Position numbers and translations under genes: made by a program
The notes under the pieces: model-generated
Told to the model about the DNA's origin: nothing
What the model saw: only the letters and a program-made list of their open reading frames with translations
The model's database searches: none
Shown here: positions 12,645-12,706 of the stretch, one piece after another
How the letters are laid out: each line of letters begins with the position of its first letter
Position numbering within the stretch: the stretch's first letter is position 1
Assembly: GCA_958348565.1 (NCBI GenBank)
Contig: CATVZP010000054.1
Coordinates: 1 to 12,706 of the forward strand
Reading direction: 5' to 3'
DNA from: an uncultured Collinsella sp.
Lineage (GTDB): Bacteria > Actinomycetota > Coriobacteriia > Coriobacteriales > Coriobacteriaceae
Length of the DNA stretch: 12,706 bases

Positions 12645-12706
12645 TGCTGTTGGCGGAGTGGAATGTGGGCGCGCAAGGAGATGCGGAATCGATGAGAGCC
12701 TCAAAA

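Overview
The window looks like accessory DNA from a high-GC, low-complexity-poor Gram-positive genome, most likely a coriobacterial gut actinobacterium such as Collinsella. That placement is inferred from GC-rich codon use, strong GGAGG-type ribosome binding sites, an HtrA-type PDZ tail rich in Q and G, a BspA-type surface-protein fragment, and two COG1373/DUF4143-type ATPases. No rRNA, tRNA or CRISPR array was seen.

Layout. 1-2200: the 3' end of an unrecognised gene, then an IS110-family element of the IS1111 type (334-1910). The element has perfect 16-bp inverted repeats, a 369-aa DEDD transposase on the minus strand, and about 320 nt of structured non-coding DNA downstream of it. A 37-aa hydrophobic holin-like toxin candidate abuts it, with its own promoter and an ideal Shine-Dalgarno. 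2200-4000: a small membrane protein, then a scar where the 5' end of a rarA-like gene is joined to the 3' end of an htrA-like protease gene, then a TTG-initiated membrane-anchored protein with a clear terminator. 4000-5044: a gene fragment, a promoter driving a 37-aa Cys/Thr peptide plus a 79-aa membrane protein, and inverted repeats. 5045-6439: four 23-bp direct repeats, a promoter, and a 421-aa AAA ATPase. 6451-11259 (minus strand): a perfect 12-bp hairpin, a frameshifted BspA fragment, an ABC permease-ATPase fusion coupled to a small membrane-anchored protein, an orphan reading frame, an MFS transporter, and a 5'-truncated gene coupled to it. 11270-12644: a second 23-bp-period repeat array of different sequence, followed by a second 421-aa ATPase.

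How it fits together. The most striking signal is the repeated pair [23-bp-period repeat array + COG1373 ATPase]. The two proteins are clear paralogues with the same length and the same positions for most key residues. They carry a Walker A/B ATPase, a winged-helix-like middle and a C-terminal D...ExK nuclease-like motif. The repeat arrays have the same period and number but unrelated sequences, and in the first copy the last repeat covers the -35 region. This suggests that each ATPase gene carries its own cognate operator or recognition array. Between and around these modules lie gene remnants with precise junctions (rarA/htrA, BspA, a terminator hairpin without its U-tract, truncated open frames), so the region has been rearranged repeatedly.
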